From: Anthoceros angustus
Taxonomy: Eukaryota > Streptophyta > Anthocerotopsida > Anthocerotales > Anthocerotaceae
DNA: 64,000 nucleotides
Assembly: GCA_010909165.1 (NCBI GenBank)
Contig: MU008150.1
Coordinates: forward strand, 1-64,000
Direction: 5' to 3'
This document shows positions 20,547-36,680 of the stretch, in pieces. The stretch's first letter is position 1. Each line of letters begins with the position of its first letter. Under the pieces are notes generated by a model. The model did not search any database, was not told the DNA's origin, and was given only the letters and a program-made list of their open reading frames with translations. Made by a program: the position numbers and the translations under genes.

Positions 20547-23174
20547 TCAAGCCAGGTTGTTAACTGTGACATAGAACGTGGCGATGAAGATGAGGACTCC
20601 AAAGCCGATAATCACAGAGCCCAAGAAAATTGCAAGCCAGTTGGAAAAACTGCTGACATGACCACAAGTCTTATCTTCTACGTTTATATCAGTGCCAGCC
20701 ATCAACTTAGACAGCTCGTTTCTTGACCCTTGCTGTATTAGCAACAATCCCGGAAAGACAAAGATCACCATCACCCCTCCTGTTGCGCCAACAATGGAGA
20801 ACACCTGGCAAGTAGGAAGGAAAACAGCAGTTGGTTGCTACGAAGACACCAGCTTAATATTAAAGCATCTGTAATCGAGGAAAGAGAAGGAGGGCAAAAG
20901 TTTACCATTCCAAGGTCAGTAAGCACCAACGCTGTCATGAGTGACAGCAGAAAGAAGGACAATGTCAACCCTGCATGGCGCTCAACTACATAACTCTCGT
21001 CTGTCAGGCTGAACGTGTGTTTAATGGCATCATCCATAATGGATCTTGCTGGATGGTTGGCCAGTGGGTAACAGACCATAGCAACCTGAGAGTTTAAAAG
21101 GCGAGTAAGAGACCGGCGAGCATGGACCAAATTTGATGTAACTCTAGAATACATACAACGGCCATGCCAATTGGCTGCAACCAGAATACATACCACAGCC
21201 ATGCCGACCCGCGCAACATTCATAGGGAAGTTGTCGTTTCCAAAACTCTTGAGCAGATCACCCTCAACGTCTGGAAACATCAAGTAACCCACTTCACCGA
21301 CCTAGAGTGGATGCTATCCGATGAATCACTCATGAACGTGAACCTCACATTAAAACATGACAGCACATTGAGTTGAAAGCTGACTACTTACCACGCAGTA
21401 GCCAGTGACACAAACAAGCATCGAGCACACGATGACTTGATCCATGATCTGAATTCGGGTACTAGTTCTCGGCTTGCCATTACTTAAAAGCATCTCACTT
21501 CCATCACCAATTGGTATCAATTGCTCGGCATCCTCCACACCCACAATCTCGCTTTTGACTCCAAACAGGGGGTCTGGGTTTTGTGCTAACTCTGCGAATA
21601 TTGGAAACACCTGACAGCACAGTCGCCTGATCAACATGCAGATCAAAGTTATGAGGAATGAATGGCCTGCAATAATTCTCGACAGACAAATTGTTAGCTA
21701 AAACAATCATGCTGTCTCTCACTGACCTTGGTATTTAGACATGACAACTACTTGATACAAAGTTCACACACTTGCAGCCTAGCAATAAGACCCCATAAGG
21801 GAAAATTCAGCAATCAAGTCTAAGAAGGTACCTGAATGTGACAGTGAAAAGCAAATACAACGATGTCCATCGCTATGAAGGCCTTTGTCCCTCCAGTAAA
21901 CACATTCACCTGATACAATATACGGCAAACACCAAGCAGATGTTAAAAGCTGGAAATTGTGCAAACAAAACCCTGCAGCACTAGTGGTTCTCTTGGAATC
22001 ACAATCTCTGACTCTCGGCCAACAGCAGCCTTTTTGTGGTTAGAAGCCTACTTTTTCTGGAAGACCTTCCTTAGAAAACTTGGCTGCTCCAGATAAAATT
22101 AACACCACCGTTAAGTACAAGAGTATTCCCACCTAAAGCGCAAGACACAAAACGTTGTTCAGAGAGAAGGATTGTTGGTCATGGAATTAAGCCCTTATTC
22201 AAAAGGGAAGAAATCAAACGAAGTAAGATTCGGGCTGCATTTACCGACAAAATACTGGTGAACTTCAAATCCTTCAAGTTCCTCTTCCATGCAAGAGGAA
22301 GAACAACTAAAGTCCCACATAGGATAATGACAACTCTGCAGAGATGGACAATAATAAGTGACAGGGACCACTAGGTCCAACACCACGCACATATGAGTCC
22401 CTTTGTCCATGACCATTGATAGCGAAAAACATTTCAGCCTCCATTTACCTTCGATCGGCAATTTTACTTTCCGCCCCGAAGACCACAGCAAAGATGGGCT
22501 CAAACACATCTCCTGCTACAGCAAGCTAGATCGTTCAACGACTGTGGAAAGCCCTAGTGAGATTTAAAGACTGATTATGAATGAGCACGAAGTTCTCTTA
22601 GCCTAAGAAAGCGAGGGTTAGCTCACCTGTGATGATGAGGTAGGAAATTAGACCTCCGATCAGGAAAACCATCATGGTCACAGATGTGATGACAGCCATC
22701 TTGGGACCGAGTGTAATCTGCACAAGTTGCTGCAACAGAATTGCCAAGCTCAGACCTTTCGGAAGCGAAGTAGTTCAAAGTACAGATTTTGTTCGACATT
22801 TCAGACTTAGCCCGGTACCTGATAGCTCTTGGCGTTGTAAGAGTCGGCTGCGCGAACTAGGAGACACAAAGCCGCAACCTCCAAGAGCCATATGAGTCCA
22901 GTGAAGAAAAGGCCCCCCACAATTCCTGTTTGCCTGTACAAGAGACAGTAGCCGATTTGCTTTCTTGATTCGACACGCTGTTATTCGTCAAGAATTCCAA
23001 CAAGCATGCTTCTGCAGTTGTGCACATTTGTTACCTGAAAGCAAAGGGAAAGGACAACACACCAGCCCCGATTGCAGCATTGCAAAGATTTAACACAGAC
23101 ACCCAGGGCGAGAAATTGGTTCCTCCGCTAGTGCTCTGGCTCTGTTGTGGGTGACCTTCCATATTCTCAGCCAT
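20547..23174 (-). CDS. AAAP-family amino-acid transporter (SLC38/AVT6-like)
   Basis: Eleven exons on the minus strand (23174-23035, 22933-22819, 22729-22627, 22512-22449, 22335-22245, 22132-22052, 21909-21832, 21610-21392, 21301-21194, 21085-20906, 20804-20547) join to one frame of 478 residues. Every junction is GT-AG and phases match. After a short polar N-terminus, VSVLNLCNAAIGAGVLSFPF is the first helix, with the unwound GAG motif typical of amino-acid/auxin permeases. About ten more hydrophobic segments follow, up to WLAIFLGSVIIGFGVLIFIA near the C-terminus. A long hydrophilic loop (about residues 230-280) is coded by exon 8. In plants these proteins mostly act on the vacuolar or other endomembranes and export neutral amino acids; the substrate cannot be read from sequence. 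The start at 23174 gives the expected short N-terminus; a second Met lies four codons later. Confidence 0.92.
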
Positions 23175-23936
23175 GTCTTCAAACCGCAAATTCAGATGAA
23201 ATTCCCTCCCGGCGTACCACAATCCATGAAGCAGTGTAGACTAAAGCATGCTTGTATTGAATTTCGCTATATCACATACTTAGGCGACGAGCGTGCGATA
23301 AGTTTCCAATTGTCGCCCTTCCTCGCTCCATAAGAGAGGGACAGCTGTCCGCTGCGGCCGACGCGGATCCGGACTGCCGAATTCAAGCTCCCCAGCACCA
23401 GCATGACAGGCTGATCTGTAAGGCGCCGGTGCACAGCAAAACACGCCCAGCCTGCTTTGTAAGGCGTCGGCGCACAGCAATTCAGGACCACAAGAACCTC
23501 TATAATCGCGTGGTATGTTGAGAGGTTCGCGCTATGTGTAGAATTGCAAACGGGAACATGGACACAGGATGATTCCGTGTGTTGCACATGACAACCATCA
23601 AAAATAGTAATATTACAAGAAAAATGTGGACTAAAGGTAGCCTCTGGCGTACTTGGTACCCAGTTTCCTGCTTGCGTCGACGACTAGATCACAGACCCCA
23701 CAGCACGTTGCCACTCGCCAACAACAAGGGCTCGACTGAAAGGCTACAGTACAAAAGAATGAAGAGGCGGGATTCGAGAAGGGGCACATGCATTATCATA
23801 AGAGTTGTAACGGAGAGCTAACTCAGGGACCATGTATACGCAGCACAGCGGGGCAGGTCCGACGGCACATACCCTATATAGACAGCCCGGAACAAAACGC
23901 CCTTTGGACCGGCAGCCAAGAGTACGCCACATTCCA
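23175..23936. other. Upstream region of the transporter
   Basis: About 760 bp between the transporter start and the 3' end of the ligase gene; both genes are on the minus strand. It should hold the transporter promoter and leader and the ligase 3' UTR. A short direct repeat (GGCG(C/T)CGG(T/C)GCACAGCAA at about 23422 and 23464) is visible. No gene. Confidence 0.45.
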
Positions 23937-26900
23937 CTATTGGTCCTGGCTCAGAGCGGCGGAGTTGGACGACGTCGACGAGGACGACGAGGCAGCCCCA
24001 ACAGCAGCAGGCCTGAACCTCAGAGACCCGCTTGTTATCCCAAATTTCCTGTCAGAATCCTGTTGAAATTCCGGAGTCAAAGCTACATCCCCCCCTACGG
24101 TTTTCTTGCCTTTGGCTCCGATACCACCGCTTACATAACCCAGAGATGAAAGATTGCCCGCTGTAAAACTGGGCACAGGGGATGCGCCCTCTTGCACCAT
24201 AGCTCCTTCAGACAGAGGCTCTGCAGCAGCCGCCACAATTGCCCCCTCTTCCGCGACTCCAGGTTCACCCCTTCCACTGCTTTCATGGGCAGCTTGTTCA
24301 CTGTTACCACGAACTTTCTCCCCAAAATTATGCAGCCGCCTCCCAACAAGATAGCGATCATCACGAATGGAGTTGTGAAGATCCAACAACCATACATGCA
24401 GCCTCTTGCCAACGCACCACAGTATGATCATCACCAAGCAGCCAAGCCATGCGAACCGGCTCACGGCGGAGTCCACATTGTACCCAAAGCCCAAGAGTGG
24501 GAAAACCTTTTGCCCAAGAACATAAGGAACCCCAAGTGCTACGAGAAGATAAAGCAGAATAGGGCCAATAATCTCTCGAATTACCCAGACGCCACGTAGT
24601 CTGGCGAAACCATCAGCCTTGACCTGCTCAAACTTCACACGCCAGCTATCATCCCACAAAGGTCTGACTTGCCCGCCCAGCATGACCTGTACAGGTGTCA
24701 TCAGGTTAGCAAGCAGTGGACAAGTCCATCAGAACAGCACCTCAGAAACTCATGACTCACCAGCCTCGTCCAGATTTTGAGAAACACCAGCCCTAGAGCC
24801 CAATCTTGATAGAGTAACAGGACAGGACACTCATTGATGGGCACACGTATGGGAACCAGTACAAGGAGCTCAAAATACAGGCCAATCAGTACAGGTATGA
24901 CAACAATCTGCAATAGAAACCCCACCATTAGTTAGCTCAAGTGTTGCTGGAGACTTTAGTTGAAGGATTGAGGTAACTGGTTTTAGAAAGCCACGCGTAG
25001 CAATAAAGTAAAAGTCACGCTCACCCAAAGTGTCAAGAGGACAGCGCTCTTTGCCACAATTGCTGACCACTTGAGGATCTGCAGCATTAACACCTTGACA
25101 TTATGTGTCTTCAAGTAGTCAGCCGCATAGCGAACAGCTGCAGCAGCTGCCCAGAGCAAATAGCATCCAATGTTGAAAGCGTACAGGTCTGCCATCAACA
25201 CCAGGAAACACATTGAAGAGAAATTCCAACAATACAACCACCACCCTTTAGAAACTGGTGAAAACTACCACCATACTTCTTTCAAGTACATACCATTGCA
25301 TTTGGCACCCCTAGTAATTGGTAGTCGTGACACAGAGGCAAATAGTCCTCTACCCAATGATATAGGCAAGACGATCACCGAAGAGTTGAACAAAAGAAGA
25401 GTGATCCAAGCCCCAAAAAGCAACAAGGCAATGCGCACTGCAAAGCGGTACCTGCATTGGATGTAAGGTACTCATTAGGTCATTCATTGTGATTTCCAGA
25501 AGCTTAGGATACTGAAATGATTTCACTTACTCTTCAGAGTCTCCGTCTTCCTCAGAGTCATCTGTGATATCAAAAAGTCTGTCAGCTGCTAACAATGGCC
25601 CTGTCTCTGCAAGGTTCTGGATGGCAGCGGCTGGTTCAGCAGCTCCTCCAGGATGGGCAGCCAGTGGTCTGACTACTTGGTCAGCCTCATGGTTGCCAGC
25701 ATTCCCTAACCTGTTGTTATCCTCTGGACCAGGCAGTAGGAACTCACAGAGTCCCAGCACCCAACCAACAGCAGAGAACCAATGGTGGAGAACAGTTTTG
25801 ATGGTTGCACGCGGTCGGAAATGCTCCACTGCGAAAGGGATGCAAATGTGAAACAGAAGCATATCAGCTGGAATCTCCGTAAACGGGTCTGATACTCTGC
25901 ATGATTCCAACATCAAAGCAATCAGAAACCGTGTTGTGGGTCACTAACCCAATCTTGCTACAATAGCAATGTTAATTTCTGCTCACCTCAAATCCAGGGG
26001 AAACATAGAAGGAGCAATGTAAACAGCTAGTTGCACTGGAAGGAAGACCAGCATGACAATCAAACTTCCATAAACCAGTACAGAGAGCAGCACACGACGA
26101 GCATGCTTGTGAATAGGGTCATCAATCAGATCTCGAAATGGGTTGTAATTGGGATCCGCAGGGTCGCGCAGAAAATATAGCACGCCAGGTTTAAGAACCT
26201 GGAAAATCATAAATGCACAGGTTAAGACCTAAACTAGATAGAGGAAAATGGAAATCCAACAAGAAAGGCTGGATTGACATACCTCGCGCAAGAGACTAAC
26301 AAAGATGCTTATATGTAGCATGTAAACGATGCCAACCAGCCAGTGGAGAATACAGCTTGTCAAAGGGGCTGACCAGAAGAAGACAACCCTTTGAGCTATT
26401 GTCGAATCAAACATCCCAAGTGTGCAGATGTCAAGCCACCATCCACATAGAAGAGGAAACAACCCTAGCTCGATAACAAGGAGGAATGCAACCTTCACCA
26501 TGGTTGCCAGATACGTTAGACCTGCCATCATTTGCCTTGCCACGGAAGGTGCGGCCTCAGCCATGGATGCAACTCCATGCATCCTTGTAACCCTGAGAGG
26601 TTCCCCTCTGCCATACCTTATCAAGGCCATGAGCCCAAGGTACAGACCCAATGCTAGAGCAATTACTCCATACCCAACAGCAACCGTTCCAGCATCCGAC
26701 AGCTGTAATTTCCCAATCATTGCCACAGTTACAGACTCAAGGCCACTTTCCCAGACATTTGTAGCGTCTGCTGTCAGACCCCCAGCAGCTGCAATGCTGT
26801 CCATACTGTTATTGGGTTTTATATCAGTGGCAGCAAGTGAAAACAATGCAGCTGGAAGCGTTACAGAGTTATTGACAACTGGGCTTGAGCTATTCAGCTT

Positions 26901-28374
26901 CTGGCTCTCCATGAAGTGGTTGACCCCCAGCGTGACAGCAGATGCTCCAACCAGCCTAGAAGCGATCCACAGGATCATGCGGCCAATTGTGAATGGAATC
27001 AAAGCCACAACGCCAAGGAAAATGGCATTGCTGGCTAAAACCTGCACACACAAATCAGCCGGTTACAGCAAGGCATACATTCTCCTTAGAGGCCGAAATG
27101 GATAACAGCTTAACAATTGCATCTAATTGTGGAATAACTTACAGTGATGGCATTTTCAACCAGATGAAACACAGGACCTTGCATCCCTACAAGCTCATCA
27201 AAAGGTACATCTTCAGCCCCATCAACATCCTCGACAGCATCAAACATTTGCTCAACATGAGCTTCAAGACGAGCTGCTTGCATCTCCAAGCGCGCAGCCA
27301 CATTCTCTGCATTCCTCCGTATAAGCTGCCCAGCCCCAGCAGCAAGGCCTTGACCTCCAAGTGCAACATCAGCGTTAGCTAGAGCAACGGGCTGAGCTTG
27401 GGCAGCAGGCTCCACAGCCGCTCGGCCAAATGCACCCCCACGCCTCCCTGCCCTGCCGCCAAACTGCCTATCTACTGCATCATCCTCACGATCATCTTGA
27501 CCCGCAAGTTCCCTCATATGACGGAAGTATTCTCTCAGAGAGGTGACGCCCAAAAATATGAAAACAATCCCCGCGGAAAGAAGAAACCCGTGCAGACAGT
27601 CTGCAAGCAGCAGACTGGGGACAAGCCGGCTGATGAACAGCCTGTGTGCCCCAGCAAAACTCCTTACAAAAGTGAGCCGCCAAATCCAAAACGTGGTGAA
27701 GGGGATAAAGAGAAGCCATACTGATAGAACAAAAGCCAAGCGGAAGAAAAACTTGCATCCTCTTCCAGCTTTCAGGGCCATGCCCAATAAAAGTTCCTGA
27801 AAAGGGAGCCTTGCTGGCGCGTTCTCGGCATATACAGGGGAGAAGGAGAAGGCATGCTTGCATACCTGAAAAGCGTGCAACAGCGAGGGGCCTAAGGTTA
27901 AGAAGGGCAAGCTACCCCAGAAGAAGAAGAAAAAAAAGAAGAGCTCAACTGGAAAGCAGAAGGAAACGAGGAGAAGAAACCACTACACGAGCAGCTCAGG
28001 TTATTCCCTAGTAGCGCTACGTGCAGTAATCCCAAGGTCCTGGGACAAGGAACAGCTGGTAGAATGCACAAACAAATGAGGATAGCACTCACTTCGCACT
28101 GCCGTGCATTGCTGTGGTTGAGCCACTGTAATAGGCACTCCTGATGCACGTACTTGATGCTGCCACTGCATGCGCACGGGTAGTAGAGTGGAGACTCATC
28201 GTTTCCAGGGTTCCGGCATATCCTACAAACATCCTCCTCGTCATCGTCAGCGTCCTGCGGCCTTATGGCCCTTTCCGCCTCCTGCTCCTGCTGCTGCGGC
28301 TCTACTTCCCTCAGAACCCCGCTAACTGCATCCGGCCGTACACCAGGAGGAGCTCCAACCACATCTATCTCCAT
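23937..28374 (-). CDS. SUD1: DOA10/SUD1 (MARCH6-like) membrane E3 ubiquitin ligase
   Basis: Nine exons (28374-28093, 27865-27143, 27041-26283, 26198-25987, 25896-25531, 25451-25294, 25188-25025, 24907-24761, 24686-23937) give one frame of 1186 residues, close to the plant orthologue. The N-terminal RING-CH domain has all eight ligands: C50, C53, C67, C69, H77, C80, C93 and, from exon 2, C96. The rest has many transmembrane segments, with the family's conserved blocks DPADPNYNPFRDLIDDP, SDPFTEIPADMLLF and LLYQDWALGLVFLKIWTRL, and ends with HNSIRDDRYLVGRRLHNFGE plus a low-complexity Ala/Ser tail. Orthologues sit in the ER membrane and ubiquitinate ER and nuclear-envelope proteins for degradation; in plants (SUD1/CER9) they affect sterol (HMG-CoA reductase) and cuticular wax metabolism. 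The start is the first Met of the frame and resembles plant N-termini (MEI...). Very secure. Confidence 0.96.
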
Positions 28375-30225
28375 CTTGCCGAGGCCCTCTCGTGCTGCCG
28401 CAACCTCCTGATCCCAACCTACTCAAACCATGAACGGGCCCTAACGAATCTACCCGAGAAAACCACAGTCCCAGCACTGGCCCCCCTCTCGGTAGCAACC
28501 AGAGCTCGGGGGCAGACAAGTGTCACCGGCGAGCTCACAGTGAAGGCACGATGCCTGAGAAGTGCATGCGCGGTAGCGAGAGGCAGTAATTGCCGGCACC
28601 CTAGCCAAGGCAGCAAAAAACCCGGCTTCCAGACTCAGCGCATCCCCTGCAGTCAAGAAGCGGCGGTTGGGCCTGGCGCGGCCCCGCCCTGAGCCGGTCA
28701 GCCCCGAAACTGTTCCTCCAGCAGCCTCCGGTGCGAAGACATAACAGCATCCGAGAGCGGCAAACCCTGGGCGGCCCCAGGCCCGGCGGGTGTCTGGAGA
28801 CGTGAATTCTGCACCGCCCTGGAAACCGAGGGCAGGGCACGCCTCCGCGGGGCCCGATCCCGCAACACCCTAGGAGCTGCGGGCCTTGGTGCCTAAGCCT
28901 CGCTGCGTCGCTGCGCTGCGCTGCGGTCGGGAGCCTTTCTTCTCACACCTACTTGCGCTCTCGCCTTCCGCCTTCCTGCGTGCTTGACTGGGCGCAACGC
29001 GATCAGGTGAGGAAACTTGGTTGGTGAGCGGGAGCCCGAGCTCCGCGATGCGTCGACGATGGCGGGGCGTGGGGAAAGAGAGGAGAAAGGAGACTCGGGC
29101 GCCAACCCGGGAGCAGGAAGGAGATAGGAAAAGAGGGGGATAGCGGCACGCCCCAGATCTTACCGTTCCCGCGGATTCCCCTTGCTTCTTTTCCTGCTCC
29201 AGCGCATTTCTAGGCCTGGTGGGCAGGCGCGAGCAGCAGACCTATCGCTTCCCCTTGCTGGCACACGGAGCGGCAAAGGCGGGAATGGGGAGATTTAGGG
29301 CGGGTGCAGACTACAAAATATACGCGGGAGGAGCGTCGGGTTAATTAGTCATCACCAGGGTTAAGCATCGTGAAAGCAAGTACGAGGCGGACGGTGACGG
29401 AAATTCTTCCTGTCCCCGACTGCCCAACGGCAGCCACGTGGGTACAAGAGATATGCATATGAGAGCGTGCAGCTGCAGCGGGACTCAAGGGATGGACGGG
29501 TGGGGGGAATTTTCGCTTACACGGCCTATAGTACAGCGTAGTGTGACGACGACCATTTCAACGGCCTTTGCCAGACACTCTCGTTTCGCAGCATGCGATG
29601 CCACGCCAGGGCCAGGCCGAGAGATGAGACGAGGAATCGGAATCCTGATCTCGTCTGGATTCCTGAATCGTCTCGACTCGTGAGTCGTCTCTTCTGATGC
29701 CGCCGACTCGTTCTCACTTCTGGAGCGAATGACCTACTACATCGTAGTCTTGTGAGGGTGCAGGGCCAGGTCCCGGGCCCGCCGCAGGAGCATCTGTTTG
29801 TGTATGCATAATAGAAGCATTGAGAGGAGGAGGATGTTTGGACAGCATTCAACAGTCCGCCGTGCATCTCCATAGTGCAGGTACAGTGACACGTCAAAAT
29901 GAAGGCTAAAAAGTCGGATGAGAAATGATGTCTCTTTCCTCCTTCAAGATGCTTCTTGAGAAGTGCAAAGACTCCTTGGACACAGTGCCACAGGGCGTGC
30001 TGCATGCATTAATCCATGAGAGGCATCCGCTGATTGTGCGGGACGCGGCCGGTCAGATCTCGCTATGCCCGTCCCGAAAGTGGTTGGTGGACCAGGCGCG
30101 TATGGCGCTTAAACGGAAAATCAAAGATATGCAGACACATCAAAGGGAAAAACAAAGATCTGCTGATATATCAAACGGAAGCGAGCAGGGCAAGGCAAAG
30201 CGAAGCCTGGAGCCTGGAGGGAGCT
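28375..30225. other. Divergent intergenic region of ligase and MOSC genes
   Basis: About 1.85 kb upstream of both genes, so a shared promoter region. 28375-29250 is GC-rich and probably includes the ligase leader. A frame at 29925-30110 (LLEKCKDSLDTVPQGVLHAL...) looks protein-like but matches nothing I know; it is not in the frame of the MOSC start. Confidence 0.45.
29435..29440. promoter_or_regulatory. G-box (CACGTG) in the divergent promoter
   Basis: A palindromic CACGTG within GCCACGTGGG, the preferred core for plant bZIP and bHLH factors (including ABRE-type sites). It lies about 1.06 kb from the ligase start and 0.79 kb from the MOSC start. A single hexamer is weak evidence of function. 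Confidence 0.3.
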
Positions 30226-31164
30226 ATGGCGGAGGCAGGCAGAATTGGCGGGATCTTCATCTACCCGGTGAAGTCGTGCCGTGGCATCGCGGTGCAGCGG
30301 GCCAACATTTGGAGCAGGGGATTCCGCTGGGACCGGGAGTGGCTGGTAGTGGACGGCAGGGGCAGGATGCAGACGCAGCGGGTGGAGCCGCGGCTGGCGC
30401 TGGTGGAGACGGGCCTGACGCCGGGGGCGTTCCAGGAGCCTCTGCCGGCCGGGGCAGCGCTGCGCCTCACAGCGCCGGGGATGGAGCCGCTGTACGTGCC
30501 GCTGGAGACCGACAGTCCCAGGCCGGCGGTAGAGCGGGTGTCGGTGTGGGGCTGGGCCGGGGGAGCTCTGGACGAGGGACCTCTTCCCGCCGAATGGCTG
30601 TCGCGTTACTTGGGAAAGCCCGTGCGCTTGGTGCGCTTCGACGAGGCCCGGGTGGCGCGGTCCTGCGGGGAGGAGGCGCCGGGATTCACCACCGGCTTCG
30701 CTGACGCCTTCCCCTTTCTGGTCATCTCCAACGCGTCCCTGGAAGCGCTCAACCGGAGGCTCCCTTCCACTCCGCTGCCCATTAACAGATTCCGTCCCAA
30801 CCTGTTCGTGGAGGGGGACGGGGTGGAGGCCTTTGAGGAGGATACATGGAGGAAGTTCAAGGTCGGGGACCTGACCTTCTACGGGGTTAAGCCCTGCTCG
30901 CGCTGCAAGGTGACCACCATCGACCAGTCTACCGGGCTGGGGGGGGCCGAGCCCTTGGTGGTCTTGAGGACTTTCAGAGCCGGGCAGCAGCTCGCTCCAA
31001 CGGCTGCAAAAATGAGGAACCAAGTTTACTTCGGGATGAACGCCGTGTGCGAGGATTCGCGCAAACTGGGGTCACGGCGTGTTGTTTCCGTGGGCGACCC
31101 TGTCACAGTGTTGGAGAAGGAGACCGACTTCGGCTTCAGCTTCAGAATGGAGTCCATGGATTGA
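30226..31164 (+). CDS. MOSC-domain molybdenum-cofactor protein (mARC-like), intronless
   Basis: A single-exon gene of 312 residues. The N-terminal MOSC beta-barrel domain (about 5-125) opens with IGGIFIYPVKSCRGI, WLVVDGRGRMQTQR follows, and the MOSC domain (about 150-300) contains NRFRPNLFVEG and VKPCSRCKVTTID, with the Moco-binding Cys at 224 (or 227). MOSC proteins of this type reduce N-hydroxylated compounds with the molybdenum cofactor, and plant members have been assigned to mitochondria; no clear presequence is visible here. The start at 30226 is chosen over in-frame Met codons upstream because it matches the family N-terminus. Plant homologues usually have several introns, so this GC-rich, intronless copy may be a retrogene. 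Its stop lies 13 bp from that of the convergent helicase gene. Confidence 0.92.
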   Translation: MAEAGRIGGIFIYPVKSCRGIAVQRANIWSRGFRWDREWLVVDGRGRMQTQRVEPRLALVETGLTPGAFQEPLPAGAALRLTAPGMEPLYVPLETDSPRPAVERVSVWGWAGGALDEGPLPAEWLSRYLGKPVRLVRFDEARVARSCGEEAPGFTTGFADAFPFLVISNASLEALNRRLPSTPLPINRFRPNLFVEGDGVEAFEEDTWRKFKVGDLTFYGVKPCSRCKVTTIDQSTGLGGAEPLVVLRTFRAGQQLAPTAAKMRNQVYFGMNAVCEDSRKLGSRRVVSVGDPVTVLEKETDFGFSFRMESMD

Positions 31165-31177
31165 GCTTCTCATGCTC

Positions 31178-35949
<4,772 letters not shown>

Positions 35950-36680
35950 GGCAAAAACCCTTGGAGAAGATCACACTTGCCGAGCACAAAACCCAAGGCT
36001 TGACTTCGGCTAGAAATCACGTGGAGGATGAGGCCTGAAGAACGCCACATTAGCACACAACAAAGCCTGAACAGCTCACTGTGCCACCGTCACTAAATTG
36101 CGGGGAAGCTTGTCTTTCAAATTCCACGCCTGGTTTTGCAAAACAGCTGACACACCTACATACTCGCCACTTGAGTGGACAGTCGCGCCACCGAGGCGGG
36201 GCACAATGCGGGTACGTATCATGAATCGTGGATCAAGTAGCCTGTCAGGAGACTCCGACCAGGGAGTTGAACCAATGTAGCCTCCAGTGTTCCCGAGAGG
36301 ATTGTGAAGTCGGACGGGAACGCGTGATTATGCTTCCCGCCATCCCCTTTTCCACGGACAGAAACTTCCGATTCACACGCGATATCGATTCCACGAACCG
36401 GATACGGCCTGTGGAAGATGTACGGGTGAAGTTCCCGCGCTTCCTTCGTTCCTTCGATTGTGGCATTCGGTTCTCCTGCTCGTCGTGGCACTGTAGGCAC
36501 TGGCGAATGCGGTGGCTGGAGGCCCGTACTCCTTGGTTTCATGATGGTCAATATAGATTACCAAAAATTCTTCGAACCATAAGTGCTTGCGGCCATCGCC
36601 TTTCGGCTGCATATTTGCGTCTCCGCGTCGGAGTTCGAATCCCTCAGGCTCCGTATCACTTCTGATGTAAGAGATGATGG
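35950..36680. other. Upstream region of the RecQ gene
   Basis: Should hold the promoter and leader of the helicase gene. A plus-strand frame at 36228-36665 has no recognisable domain. No other gene is seen. Confidence 0.45.

Noticed and set aside
28144-28692. 182-codon plus-strand open frame
   Set aside because: It lies antisense to the RING-CH exon and leader of the DOA10-type gene, which is well supported.
36590-36660. tRNA-like 3' end (GGAGTTCGAATCCC...GGCTCCG)
   Set aside because: The T-loop looks right, but the T stem does not pair properly and no matching 5' acceptor arm, D arm or anticodon arm is found upstream.
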